From Acephala macrosclerotiorum (taxonomy: Eukaryota; Ascomycota; Leotiomycetes; Helotiales; Mollisiaceae), in the NCBI GenBank assembly GCA_014904845.1, contig MU119436.1:6747-70746 (forward strand): a stretch of 64,000 bases of DNA. Direction: 5' to 3'. The notes beneath the pieces were generated by a model that saw nothing but the letters and a program-made list of their open reading frames with translations, had not been told where the DNA came from and did not search any database. The translations under genes and the position numbers were made by a program. This document shows, one piece after another, positions 36,510 to 46,394 of this stretch; the stretch's first letter is position 1, and each line of letters starts with the position of its first letter.

Positions 36510-36815
36510 TTATACATCGCAAACTCCAAGAGGAAAAACTGGAACAACACTGTTCAATGGCTTAAATTTTGCTTCATATGCTTGAGGCAGATTCCGTAAG
36601 GCGTTACTCGGCAAACTACTGCCGATATCACTTTGACAGCCTCCATTTACCAGAGTACGTAATGCTTTGCAGGTTGCATTGATTGTACTGACTGCGTAGT
36701 AGTGAATTGGGGACACATCAAGAGCTGCAGAGCCCGCATAAACGTAATGCAGACTTAGCAGGACTTGATGTTCCCAATGCCTCCCGCCGCTTTCGCCGAA
36801 ATTCAGAGCAGTCAA
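36510..36815 (-). CDS. Orphan ORF in an AT-embedded island
   Basis: A 101-codon frame on an island of normal composition (about 36480-36900) with AT-rich DNA on both sides. It reads like protein: a mixed helix/strand with His/Tyr-rich SPIHYYAVSTINATCKALRTLV and three Cys. There is no signal peptide at the Met used, so it may be the last exon of a longer or truncated gene. Family unknown. Location inside RIP-like DNA is typical of effector-type genes, but nothing else supports that role. Confidence 0.35.
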   Translation of the reverse strand: MTALNFGESGGRHWEHQVLLSLHYVYAGSAALDVSPIHYYAVSTINATCKALRTLVNGGCQSDIGSSLPSNALRNLPQAYEAKFKPLNSVVPVFPLGVCDV

Positions 36816-37312
36816 CCGCCGCGCCGGTATTGGATAGTTAGGAAGACCCTCCTCCCGTTATTTCACGCATAATTTCTGAGGAACCGCTGGAGACTATAAA
36901 ATCTTAATACCAGCCCCAAGTTTTAAAGGCCGCTCTCTTTAAGGATTTACCAAAAAATATTACAATTTTATTAAAACGCTTTAAAAAATTCCAAAAAATT
37001 CCAAAAAAAAAAAAAAAAAAACATTCTTATATTAAGAGAATAAGTTATCCGTTTAAACGTAAAAAGTCGAAAAATTAATATAACAAATATACTCAAAACT
37101 ATTAACAAAAAAAAAGGCAATAAAAGTAATATAAAAGTTCACTCGTCGTACTATTCAAACAAATATATATATATATATTAAAGATAGTAAATCATTTATA
37201 AGATGCTTGAATATGTTAAAGAGCTTTGCTATAATTTTATTCAAAGTTATAAAGCGAAATCAACTTTAAGTTAAAGTGCTGATCACGAGCACTGTCATTA
37301 AGCCACACCAAG
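36816..37312. repeat. AT-rich stretch
   Basis: Poly-A run near 37000-37020, a (TA)n run near 37165 and A/T-rich unique sequence. No gene. Confidence 0.6.
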
Positions 37313-37954
37313 TTGGCGGCGTTCCAACGGCAAAGTCGGGGGCGAGTCCTCCTAATCCTATGGGATAGGAGGCCCGTATCAGACGAAGATGAGCTGCTAG
37401 CACAAGCTTCACCACACATACAGGTGCTGAGCTCTACACTGGATATCGAAAATGATGTGGACGTCTCTGGGACAGTCCCACCGGATGTGAATCATCCCAG
37501 TCAAAAATTCGCCAAAGATAATTCCAGTGGAGAAAAGGAGTCAAGTGAAGAGCCATCTGATGTCAACAAATCCGACCAAATGGGCCATGTGAAGAAGAGC
37601 CATCTGGGGGATCCAACGGTTGTCGAAACACAACTCCAGCTCTATATGGATCTAAAAAGCGCTTCCATTCATGATGAATACGTCACCGCGAAGCACAAGA
37701 TTCGATTCTCTGGTCTTTCCTTCTTTCAATCCGAGTCTTGGAAGTTCCGGTTCATGTTAGGCCTCTGTAGTCATATTGTTCACGTTTTCGGAGGGTTTGT
37801 TGCAGATTCCCTACCTCCCCTGATAAACGCGTGTCTAAAAGAACAATCCCAACGTCAACATCGGAAGCTTCAACAGAGGAAACTTCCTAGCCTTGACCGC
37901 AACTCGAGTCGAAGAAGCGGACGCATTGCAATCAAAGGAAAGAGGTCCGGGTAA
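37313..37954 (+). CDS. Hypothetical protein, 213 aa
   Basis: An uninterrupted ORF. The first about 120 residues are acidic and Ser/Asp/Glu/Asn-rich. Residues about 125-165 contain a structured-looking segment (YMDLKSASIHDEYVTAKHKIRF, then WKFRFMLGLC). The last 40 residues are Gln/Arg/Lys-rich and end RSGRIAIKGKRSG. The true start may be internal, because the first 20 codons have little protein character. A possible donor follows the stop region (GTAAGTCAAGGTAAG near 37951), so further exons are possible. Not recognised. Confidence 0.4.
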   Translation: MAAFQRQSRGRVLLILWDRRPVSDEDELLAQASPHIQVLSSTLDIENDVDVSGTVPPDVNHPSQKFAKDNSSGEKESSEEPSDVNKSDQMGHVKKSHLGDPTVVETQLQLYMDLKSASIHDEYVTAKHKIRFSGLSFFQSESWKFRFMLGLCSHIVHVFGGFVADSLPPLINACLKEQSQRQHRKLQQRKLPSLDRNSSRRSGRIAIKGKRSG

Positions 37955-38661
37955 GTCAAGGTAAGATACGGTTGTTTGGTTGTATGCTGACGACTGGTCA
38001 AAGACTTAGGCTACAATGCCGATCGGCGATCATGCGACATCTATCTATCCTATGTCCGCGTCTGGGCCACGTTTAGGAGAAAAGTGGTTTTTGGGAAGGC
38101 GAAAAGACCTAGCCTGCGAAGTACGGTGACACAAGTCAGCACAAATCAGCGGCAAACACAGTAGAAGTTTGCCATATATAACGGTGGAGTTGTCAGGTCT
38201 GAAATCAATGAGGAATATTGAGGTCGCTGTTATTTCCTTTGCTTCATTTGTCCGTTAGGCTTTCGTGGGCGTCGCAGATATCAGGATGTTCGCCCCCCAG
38301 GGGCCACCGGGCCTGAAGCCTGTATGACAGCAGAACGTGAAATTTTCTGAGTTGACCATGGACTTCTGCATTCATCTCAATTTTCACCCTCAGTCCTGTC
38401 CGGCGCCTGAAGAAAGACGCTCGATAACTCTAGGATTTTTGATGCCGCACTCTCGCATGGAATTTGATTCAGTAAGCACGACGGAAATACATCACGTTCA
38501 CATCCAGGTAGAACTTCACCGAGAAACGCAATATACAACACGAGTATCATAGTACAGTTCAATTTAAAAGCATGATATTGAAGTACTCCTGAAAATATTA
38601 GAACTCCTTTCTGCGCCTTGTGGGTACTTCAAACAACCTCTAGCGCTCGCCTTTTTTTGCC
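37955..38661. other. Intergenic, no confident gene
   Basis: Short overlapping frames only (for example 38337-38562 on both strands). Nothing recognisable. Confidence 0.4.
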
Positions 38662-39289
38662 TTATTGGACTTTTGGAGGAGCATATGCGAGGTCTTCCCT
38701 TTTTATCGTTATCTTCAAACATTCAGCTTGTAGGTGATCCCTAGCATTGCGTTGCTCATCGCCTAACTCGATGGAAGCTCGCTCAACCTCTTCAGCATTT
38801 CGAAATTCCTCCTCCGATGCAGCGAGCAAAGCCTCTGTTATACTCTGGCATGATTTTGCTAGGTCTCGTAGATGTCGTCGGCTTTTCTTGAAATCCTGGG
38901 AACTTGGACATTGTTCTTCCATGTTGTGCTCGTTGAGACGTACTGGCTTCAGAGATCTGTCGGTGTGGGTGCGATAGTGGCATGCCTTTTCTTGGGGCGC
39001 TTTAGGGTTGAGTGGTCGGAAGCAAGATTCTGCGTCGCGTTGAGGGAATGAAGTCAAGAAGTTCGTCACGTCGGTCCAAAGAATACATTAACATCTCGAG
39101 ATCTTTGAAGGCTATGAGCGATAGGTTGCCGATCCCATCCAGAAACGCCTCAGATCCACCGATCACCCTGCCGTCGTCACCTAAAATATTCAAAGCAAAT
39201 CCAGTCACTAGGCTGTCAACAAGATCAACTTTGCGAAACTCTGCTCTACAGCTAGCCTCTTCGTCTACGGCGGATTGATGTTCCCTCAC
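38662..39289 (-). pseudogene. Unknown helical protein split over two frames
   Basis: The frame from 39289 down to about 39040 and the overlapping frame from about 39069 to 38662 both look coding. The second holds a long charged helix (AAS-EEEFRNAEEVERASIELGDEQ) that could form a coiled coil. The switch occurs near 39030-39060 and no good donor/acceptor pair explains it, so a one-base indel is likely. Intact, it would be about 200 residues. Family unknown. Confidence 0.35.
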
Positions 39290-39647
39290 ATCCTACATTC
39301 CATTGCAAATAAATCCATCAAGGGTGTCTATTCGCTAGTGCACTAAAGTCGTCTCTATCCGACCTCAATGGCGATTCGATTAAAAATAATTGTGGGAATG
39401 TGTCGCCTGCCAGGCCGAGAGGCTTTGATAGGTGGAGAGTATTAAAGCTGGATTGGGCAGTGATCCAAGACAATTGTCTGACGGGGAAGATTATACTAGC
39501 CAGGGAGGCCAGGAACTCTTATCCAATCGAGCCTCCATCATCCGGAGAGGTGTCTGATTCCTCACCCTTGGCACTACTGAAGAAGCATTATGGTATATTG
39601 ACATGCTGCTCTAGACTACTAGCAAGAAGAAGAAAGCCTCATCGAAA

Positions 39648-40710
39648 ATGAATAGTGATGAAGGCGAGTCTGCGTCCGAGGGTAGGTCAAAAACGATCAA
39701 TCCAGCTGACCGGCCTCTCTAACGACAGTCTGTCAAAGTGTACGTCGAGCTCACGGATGACGATATGGCTTCCGTCGATGCAACGACTTATGTGTATGCT
39801 CATTGAATGAAGGGCTTAAGGGGCCTGTGGAGTCCAGAGCGCTTTCTTCAATCTCGGAAAGCACAACAATTACTGAGGAACGAAACGATGTTGAGAACCG
39901 AGGAGCAGATTCTCGCCTCGACAATGAAGATCTCTCCTACGCTCTGACAGGCGACCATCTCTGCGGCACCATCACGACCGGAAATTACGATGAACTCCAA
40001 CGACTTCTGGAAGATCGCTTTGACCCGAACGGCGCATGCAAAGTTATGGCTATCCACTCTAGGCCGCATCATCTCTGGGAAACAAGGACATGGTGCGTCT
40101 TCTGCTTGACTATGGCGCCAACGTGAATTCTGTAGGGGGTCGATACCAAACTCCGCTGATCGCAGCAACCATGGCCAGTCGGAAGAGCATCACTGAGCAG
40201 CTACTCAAAGCCAAGGCAGACGTCCTAGCAGATGGTGGTGTTTATGTCAACGCTCTCTACCAAGAAATTGATCATTCCCGATTAGGCTATCGCGGAGATG
40301 CTACTCGAGCGCGGGGCTTGGCTCACTGGCAACTATCGCGAGATCGTCGACCTAGCTCGCGAAAAGCATGACGAGGAGATGCAAGACTTGCTTGAGAAAT
40401 ATGATTGGAGAAGGCAGTGCCGACGTGCTATAACTTACGCCAAATAACAAAGACGAGCGATCGAGCAAGGAGGCAACGAAGGAGGACAAATTGTCAGGCC
40501 GTCGAAAGTAAATTGGTGGCTATTGTGAAGGCTGCTTTGGAAGCGGGAGCGAACCCGAGTATCGTGGATATGATCCGAAATGCTATGGAACCTGTTGCGA
40601 CCTTGGTTCATATATTGAAGGATCAGGATAGGCAGGGGCAAGGTCCTGAATATCGGAAGGAAATCGAGGGTAGGCTTGGCTCGGATTCGGATGAGAGTGA
40701 TATTGAGTAG
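39648..40710 (+). pseudogene. Ankyrin-repeat protein, broken
   Basis: Ankyrin character is clear at 39955-40250: GNYDELQRLLEDRFDPNGA, then a repeat with NKDMVRLLLDYGANVN and RYQTPLIAATMA. The second repeat is preceded in frame by TAG at 40060-40062, fitting CAG>TAG. A shift near 40285 moves the frame to MLLERGAWLTGN, which ends at TAA 40445-40447. A third frame then carries LVAIVKAALEAGANPS to 40710. The ATG at 39648 with an in-phase short intron is the best guess for the 5' end. Such proteins mediate protein contacts; no partner can be inferred. Confidence 0.5.
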
Positions 40711-41623
40711 TCGAGGAAGGAATCACCGAGGAGCAGTTCGCTAACACGGTCATCTCGGTCACAAGTATCGTTTCAGGGCCTTCCTTCGAGAACTAGACCA
40801 GATCAGAGGTTCGAAAGATAAATGCTTGTAGCTGGAATCGCATCATCCGAGGAAAGATTCGAGCGGCGCGGTGCGTCGCAAATTTGAGGCACAAACTGGA
40901 GAATCGAGAACGAAAGTGAGCACTCGTGGCTACTCTCTTAACTATATCCTGTCGCTAAAATAACTGGAAGGTTTGGGACATTTTGGTATCCAAAAGTTGT
41001 AGCTCTAGTACAGAAATCGGTCAGGTAACCCAGCAAATTTCTGCACGTGGCAAGCACTTCTTAAAACTTTTGCAAACCAAAGCCGAATTCCCTGCGACTG
41101 TGAGAATTACATTGTCCTCATCCTTCTCGTGCCTTTCTTTCCTATTTGTCACGAGCGCGAATCTCTACCGCTTGCGACGGAACTGACCAATCAAAGTACG
41201 GCATCCCGATTGGGAAATTTATCCTCCTCAATTGATTACACGGCAACCATGCTATGTGCTTACACATCCACGAGGGGGATTGAATACCATTTTCTTTGGG
41301 CATTCGTTGACAGGTAGCCTTATTCGTAATACCTGGTGCCACTAGCATGGCTTTTCTTCGAGATAACTGGATTGAGTGTTCGGGTCTCGATCGTATATCC
41401 GAAGGCTCAAGTGCTGTGTAATGCATCAAGATTTGTAATCCATTCCTGAGACTTGACCATTCCTTTCAGAAGTATAAAATGATGTGGGATTCCGGCTTGG
41501 AAGTCTTTCCTCAGAAACTCGTTAACCCGCATTTATACTCATCGCTTAAGCTTCTCCCATACACGCATGTCGCTGGCGAGACAACGAGATCAAGTTCTTC
41601 ATACTCCTGGTACCAACCTCATC
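40711..41623. other. Intergenic with a promoter at its right end
   Basis: No convincing gene. TATAAAA at 41473-41479 lies about 145 bp upstream of the reductase start. Confidence 0.45.
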
Positions 41624-42963
41624 ATGTCTCCCAAATTTCAAACAGTATATTCCTCAGGAATCCATCACGGCCTCCCCACCTTCCCCAACCACGATGGCAA
41701 GAAGTACACCGCCATCGTGACAGGTGCGAACGGTATCTCTGGATCCGAGATTGTCAATGCTCTCGTTGCCTCACCTGAGCGATGGGAGACAATCTACACC
41801 ATGTCTCGTCGACCACCGCCAGTCACAAGCGAGCGGATCGTTCCCACCGCTGCTGACTTCAAGAACAGCACACCCGAGGAGCTCGCTGAGCTCTTCAAGA
41901 AACAGGGAGTCAGAGCGGATTATGTATTCTTCACATCGTACATTCAACCTCCAACAAAAGAAGGTCAGGTGTTGTGGGCCAATGATGATGAGCTAGAAGC
42001 TGTGAACGGTAAGCAAACTTCCAAACATTGATCAAGTCGACGAAGCTAATCACGTGCAGTGACCCTTCTCTCCAACTTCCTCGAAGCACTTTCAATTTCC
42101 AACATCATTCCTAAGCGCTTCTTACTCCAAACAGGCGGAAAGCATTACGCCCTCCATCTCGGCCCCACAACCATCCCCATGACAGAAGACACTCCTGCCG
42201 AAAGAGTTGATCACAAGAACTTCTACTTCCCACAAGAAGACCTCCTATCTGCCTGGTCCATCAAGCACTCAACACACTGGACCATCACTCGCCCCGGCTT
42301 CATAATCGGTGCCAACCCCACCGCAGCAATCAGCCTCTCCTACGGCCTCGCCCTCTACGCCTCCATCCAAAAGAACTCGGCCAAAAACTCGAGTTCCCAT
42401 CCGACATCCGAGCTTGGGATATCAATAAAGATCTCACTACCGCATCCCTCATTGGCTATTTCTCAGAATGGGCAGCATTGACAGAAGAAGCGAAGAATGA
42501 GGCCTTTAACATCGTGGATGATTCTCCGTTTTCGTATGGGAAATTTTGGCCTGTGTTGGCGGGGTGGTATGGGGTTGGGTATGGGACGCCGGAGGAGGAT
42601 GAGGGGAAGTTTAATACTGTTACTATGGGGAGAAATCCGCCGCCAAGGGGCTTTGGTGGGGCTGGGGTTGTGAAGGTGAAGTTTAGTTTTGAGGAGTGGG
42701 CGAAAAGAGAGGATGTGAAGAAGGCGTGGGAGAGAATTCAGGAGAGGGAGGGGTTGAGGAGAGAGTTGGATCCGTGGAGGGAGAGGAGTGAGTTGGCTAA
42801 TGTTTTTGGGACGGTGGATGCAGATTTGTTGGGGAATTGGTCAAGAACGCAGACGATGGATAAGGCGAAAGGAATGGGATGGCATGGGCATGTGAAGACG
42901 GATGAGGGGTTGAAGTTGACGATTGAGAGGATGATTGAGATGAAGATGGTGCCACCGTTTTAA
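41624..42963 (+). CDS. PRISE-like short-chain reductase, one-base frameshift
   Basis: Exon 1 is 41624-42008 and exon 2 42060-42963, with a canonical intron (GTAAGC, AGCTAAT branch point, CAG). The N-terminus holds the NAD(P)-binding TGANGISG loop. Exon 2 has LLQTGGKHYALHLGP, the catalytic Lys/Tyr region of the progesterone 5-beta-reductase/iridoid synthase-like (PRISE) group, and further on NEAFNIVDD and WP-x-LAGW. The frame breaks at the AAAA run 42369-42372: adding one base there would join the upstream and downstream halves exactly (total about 430 residues). Either a real pseudogene or a homopolymer error. Intact members reduce enone-type C=C bonds with NADPH. Start chosen at MSPKF rather than 19 codons upstream. 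Confidence 0.75.
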
Positions 42964-43689
42964 GTTTGATCCTTTTGCCATCTGAATACAGATATTCGTA
43001 AGCTAACATGATGCTTCGAACTATTAACATCTCAACGTGATGGCGCTCTGCCTTTCGATTTTCCTGCCTCCGAGAACTTTCATCGAGATCCCGAGGCATT
43101 TGGCAAGACTGCTGCAAAGTGACCCTCGGCACTCCACCACAAACAACCCCACTCTAATATACAAGACAATACTACGGCTTCCAACCAATTGTATTGCACC
43201 ACGCGGAGAGCATTGAAGGACCAACGCAGCCGTGCGCCATGCGAGGTTTTAGCGAATCCCTTTTTGTTCAACTCCAGCGCAAGCGAGGAGCATGTTCTGC
43301 TGAAAATACACACGATGCCTTGGATTGGCATATCAGGCTCGTTCACCATGAATGTAATAGGAGCGTTGGGAAAGGAGACAATAATGGTCCGAATTGCGAA
43401 GCGATGCACGCGACCGTAAGACCGTGGTGGCAAAGAGATGCTCCTTTCGCTTGAAGTCCTTCGCTTGATTAGGGCTATGTCTCGTCGTGTAGCATTCTAT
43501 TGGAGAGCTCAGGCACGCTCATCGATGCCAGGTGCCCGCCAAACCATGTGACTTTTACGTCAAACTCCTGGGTGGACCTATAGTGGGATGTCCCTCGTGC
43601 CTCGCGCCATGCCCTGACTTTGACGACTTGAACTTTGAAATGATATAAACTTTTAATTTATAGAGTTTTTATTCGCACCGGCTCCGCCG

Positions 43690-43737
<48 letters not shown>

Positions 43738-44029
43738 GCTCTACGGGGAGCTTTAAATACTAAAAGCGACACATCTTGGCGTTTCTTGGCATAACTTTGG
43801 CGCAAAAACGTGATTTAAATTTTTCAAAAATATTACGTGTTATTACATAAACTCTACGTGGATTTTTTTTCCCTAGTAGGAAACCTTTAACTATCGTCGA
43901 AGGCATATGGAATCAAAGGAGCCGAGTAATTGACTCACTCTCGTAATAACTGACATTATCGACCATTGACTCTTATATTGTGAGAAATCTCGAGCAATTC
44001 AACGCTTGTCAGGCATTCTATATTCTAAA
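42964..44029. other. Gene-free stretch with a long poly-C
   Basis: Frames on both strands at 43080-43454 lack domain features. A 46-base C homopolymer lies at 43690-43735, followed by moderately AT-rich sequence. Confidence 0.45.
43690..43735. repeat. Poly-C homopolymer (46 nt)
   Basis: An uninterrupted run of 46 C, flanked by CCGCCG on the left and GGGCTC on the right. Nothing comparable occurs elsewhere in the window. The length in the assembly may not equal the true length. Confidence 0.9.
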
Positions 44030-44457
44030 ATGTCTGTTCCGTCCAAGAAAACCCACCTTCCGCGACCAAAGACCTTGCTTTCAACTTCGTCGGCACTTGT
44101 CTCGACTAGCACACCGGCATCGGCGAAGGCTTCCAAAAAGCTAATTCATCAACCCGGATTTCAATAGTAGAGGCATCCGGAGTGGCAATGGCGTGACGAG
44201 CTGCCGATTTTGAGGAAGAGAGCAAAACCATTGATACTCGGCTTGCGCTAGAGAATATTGACGTGACTCGCCGTCGGACTCTTGATCGACCGATCGAAGA
44301 AAAAGGATATGCGGGAGCTTGGAGTGCAGCAGCGAGGCACAAGATGGTGGTGAAGTGGCACTCTCAGCAATCTTGGCCAGACATGAAACCAGCAATGGAA
44401 AGATTGAGGGAGAAGTTTGACCTGGGAGTGACCCCGCACTTCGACATGAGGGGTTGA
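44030..44457 (+). pseudogene. Small unknown gene with TGA and frameshift
   Basis: The ATG at 44030 opens a Ser/Thr/Lys-rich frame that stops at 44165. A different frame, from about 44170 to 44457, then carries a helical, charged segment (DFEEESKTIDTRLALENI, then GAWSAAARHKMVVKWH) and is interrupted by TGA at 44194-44196. Together they could be a protein of about 140 residues. Family unknown. CGA>TGA is a C>T change but in CpG, unlike the other lesions here. Confidence 0.3.
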
Positions 44458-46394
44458 GCTGGCTCGTTCCAAGCATTGTACATGCAAACAGTAGCTTGAG
44501 ACTTCAGATAGGCCTCTTCAAATCGCCGGGATTGAACTTTGATGTTTTGGTGTCTTCTGACGTGTTGGGGGCTTAGAAACCGGACGCGAAGATGTACCTC
44601 GGTGGACTGAAACTTATCCAACTCAAGCCAGAAGAGTGCTTAACGGTGGCTGCACATCGCTACGAACTGCCTGCTGCTCGGATTGTGTAGGCGATACCAA
44701 CTTCTGCGTTGACTTTGGAACTGAATTGGCTGACAGACATTCAGAGGCATGCAAACAGCGTACATAAGAAGGGAGACAGAAGATGCGGGAGAGAATATGG
44801 AGGAAATTGAACAGCAAGTAGACTACTTCGTGGATGGGAGAGGTGGAAAAGAAGTGAGTCTGAGTAAACTTGCAGATTTATTACTGATACTGTAAACTGA
44901 AGGAAGTCGGTTGAAAGCAAGGACAATTGAATTTGCGAGGTGTGGAATTAGCGCGGCTGGGAGAGTGGGTGGACTCTGTGTTACGCACCGCATTCCACTT
45001 CTTGTCACGAGGCAAGGGCGGTGAGCACTTATTTCTGCCTCCCCACAGCTGCTCGTGCCACCACATCAGCTCCACCGCGACAGCATTGGGAACGTGACCC
45101 AGTGTGTCACCTTCTGTCCTCCAAGACCTCTTCAGCTGAAAAATGCGAAATGCGAAAGGAGGGCCAGACCGCTGCGACCACGACTTGGCGAATCAGCACA
45201 CTGCGTTAGCGTAATCAACGTCCCCCGACGTATCGACAACGGCTGCGCGACATCTGCTATCATGTGAAGGGAAAGATAAGCGGAGCAAACCTCCTTCACT
45301 GACGGGATCCTCCAAACAGCATAGCCGAAGCTGCACTCGAGGCTTGATATTCCAAAACCACGAGCGCTACGAGGACCATGGGTGGACATACCGTTTTTGG
45401 ATAGCTCTTCTGTGTGCTTAATTTGACGACCCCGGATTTCAGATATCGCTCTTGAAATGGACTAACATACAACATCTTCAGCCGCGATTAGCCTGCTTTT
45501 GTGCTTCGACTCGGTGGCTGCTAGAGCACCCGCACTCTGCAGTATTGTACGAAAGACAGCACGCATCTGACAGTCTTCTCTAGACCGGCGCATGCCATGT
45601 TTCATGGAGATTCTTCATTACTTGAGCTAGATGTAACGGCCTGAGGCCACTATCGGATCATGATATCAAGCCGGTTTTTGAGGGGTAACGTCGGTCGCAT
45701 GTTTGCTATGAGGCATTTGAGGCATTTTTTTGCAGTGCAGAGGAAGCACGTTTGCCGCCGCGAAACCTCCCACACAACCACCTCCCAATATCACAATATC
45801 CATAGAGGAGAGGCGCAGCCACTTGGCTCCTCCGTCCAGTGTTCCCAGATTTTTGGCACTGTTGCACAAGCAATTACCGAGGAATGGGCGGATGCGTCAT
45901 CCCTCCAATCAGCATGTTAGAATTTGGACCCTTTGTCGATCGGTGCCTCCGAAATATATTTTTGGCCAATCCAGAAGATGTGTCAAGCCGATGCATCTTG
46001 CTGATTGTAGTCTGGCGGTCGTTGCGTTGATGAGGCATTTTCCAACAGCTCGTGCTATTTGCTCCCAGACTGAGGCCTGCCAAGCTGTCAACCTGCAGAC
46101 GGAGAGCTTCAAAGAAGGCGGCTATCGTAAATGGAGCTTAGTCGAGGTTCGAGATCCAAATTGGTGGATTGATCGCCAGCTTACGCGCTCAATAAAACCA
46201 TCAAAGGCGCCCTCGAGGACGAAATCCTTTAAAGCTTTGGAAAAAAGCTCGCCCTCTGCGCTCTGCATCCTCCAGCAAGTCAGCACTTGCGATTTTGCTC
46301 ACAGGAGTCGTTGCTTCCCAGTTCTGCGACTGCTCTTTTACATTGCATCGTCTGACAGCTTCTTTGACCTCTCTTCCCAATCTCAGTCCCAGTC
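44458..46394. other. 1.9-kb gene-poor stretch
   Basis: A minus-strand frame at 45666-45869 includes a GGGxxG-like nucleotide-binding start (DIVILGGGCVGGFAAAN) but no continuation, so it is at most a fragment. The long plus-strand frame 45730-46548 overlaps the ATPase start and has poor protein character. The final 300 bp are the ATPase promoter and CT-rich leader. Confidence 0.4.

Noticed and set aside
43080..43454. Overlapping 117- and 86-codon ORFs on opposite strands
   Set aside because: Neither has a recognisable domain, promoter or splice structure; evidence is too weak for a gene call.
45666..45869. Minus-strand frame with a GGGxxG-like nucleotide-binding start
   Set aside because: Only about 25 residues look meaningful; no continuation of a Rossmann domain is found up- or downstream.
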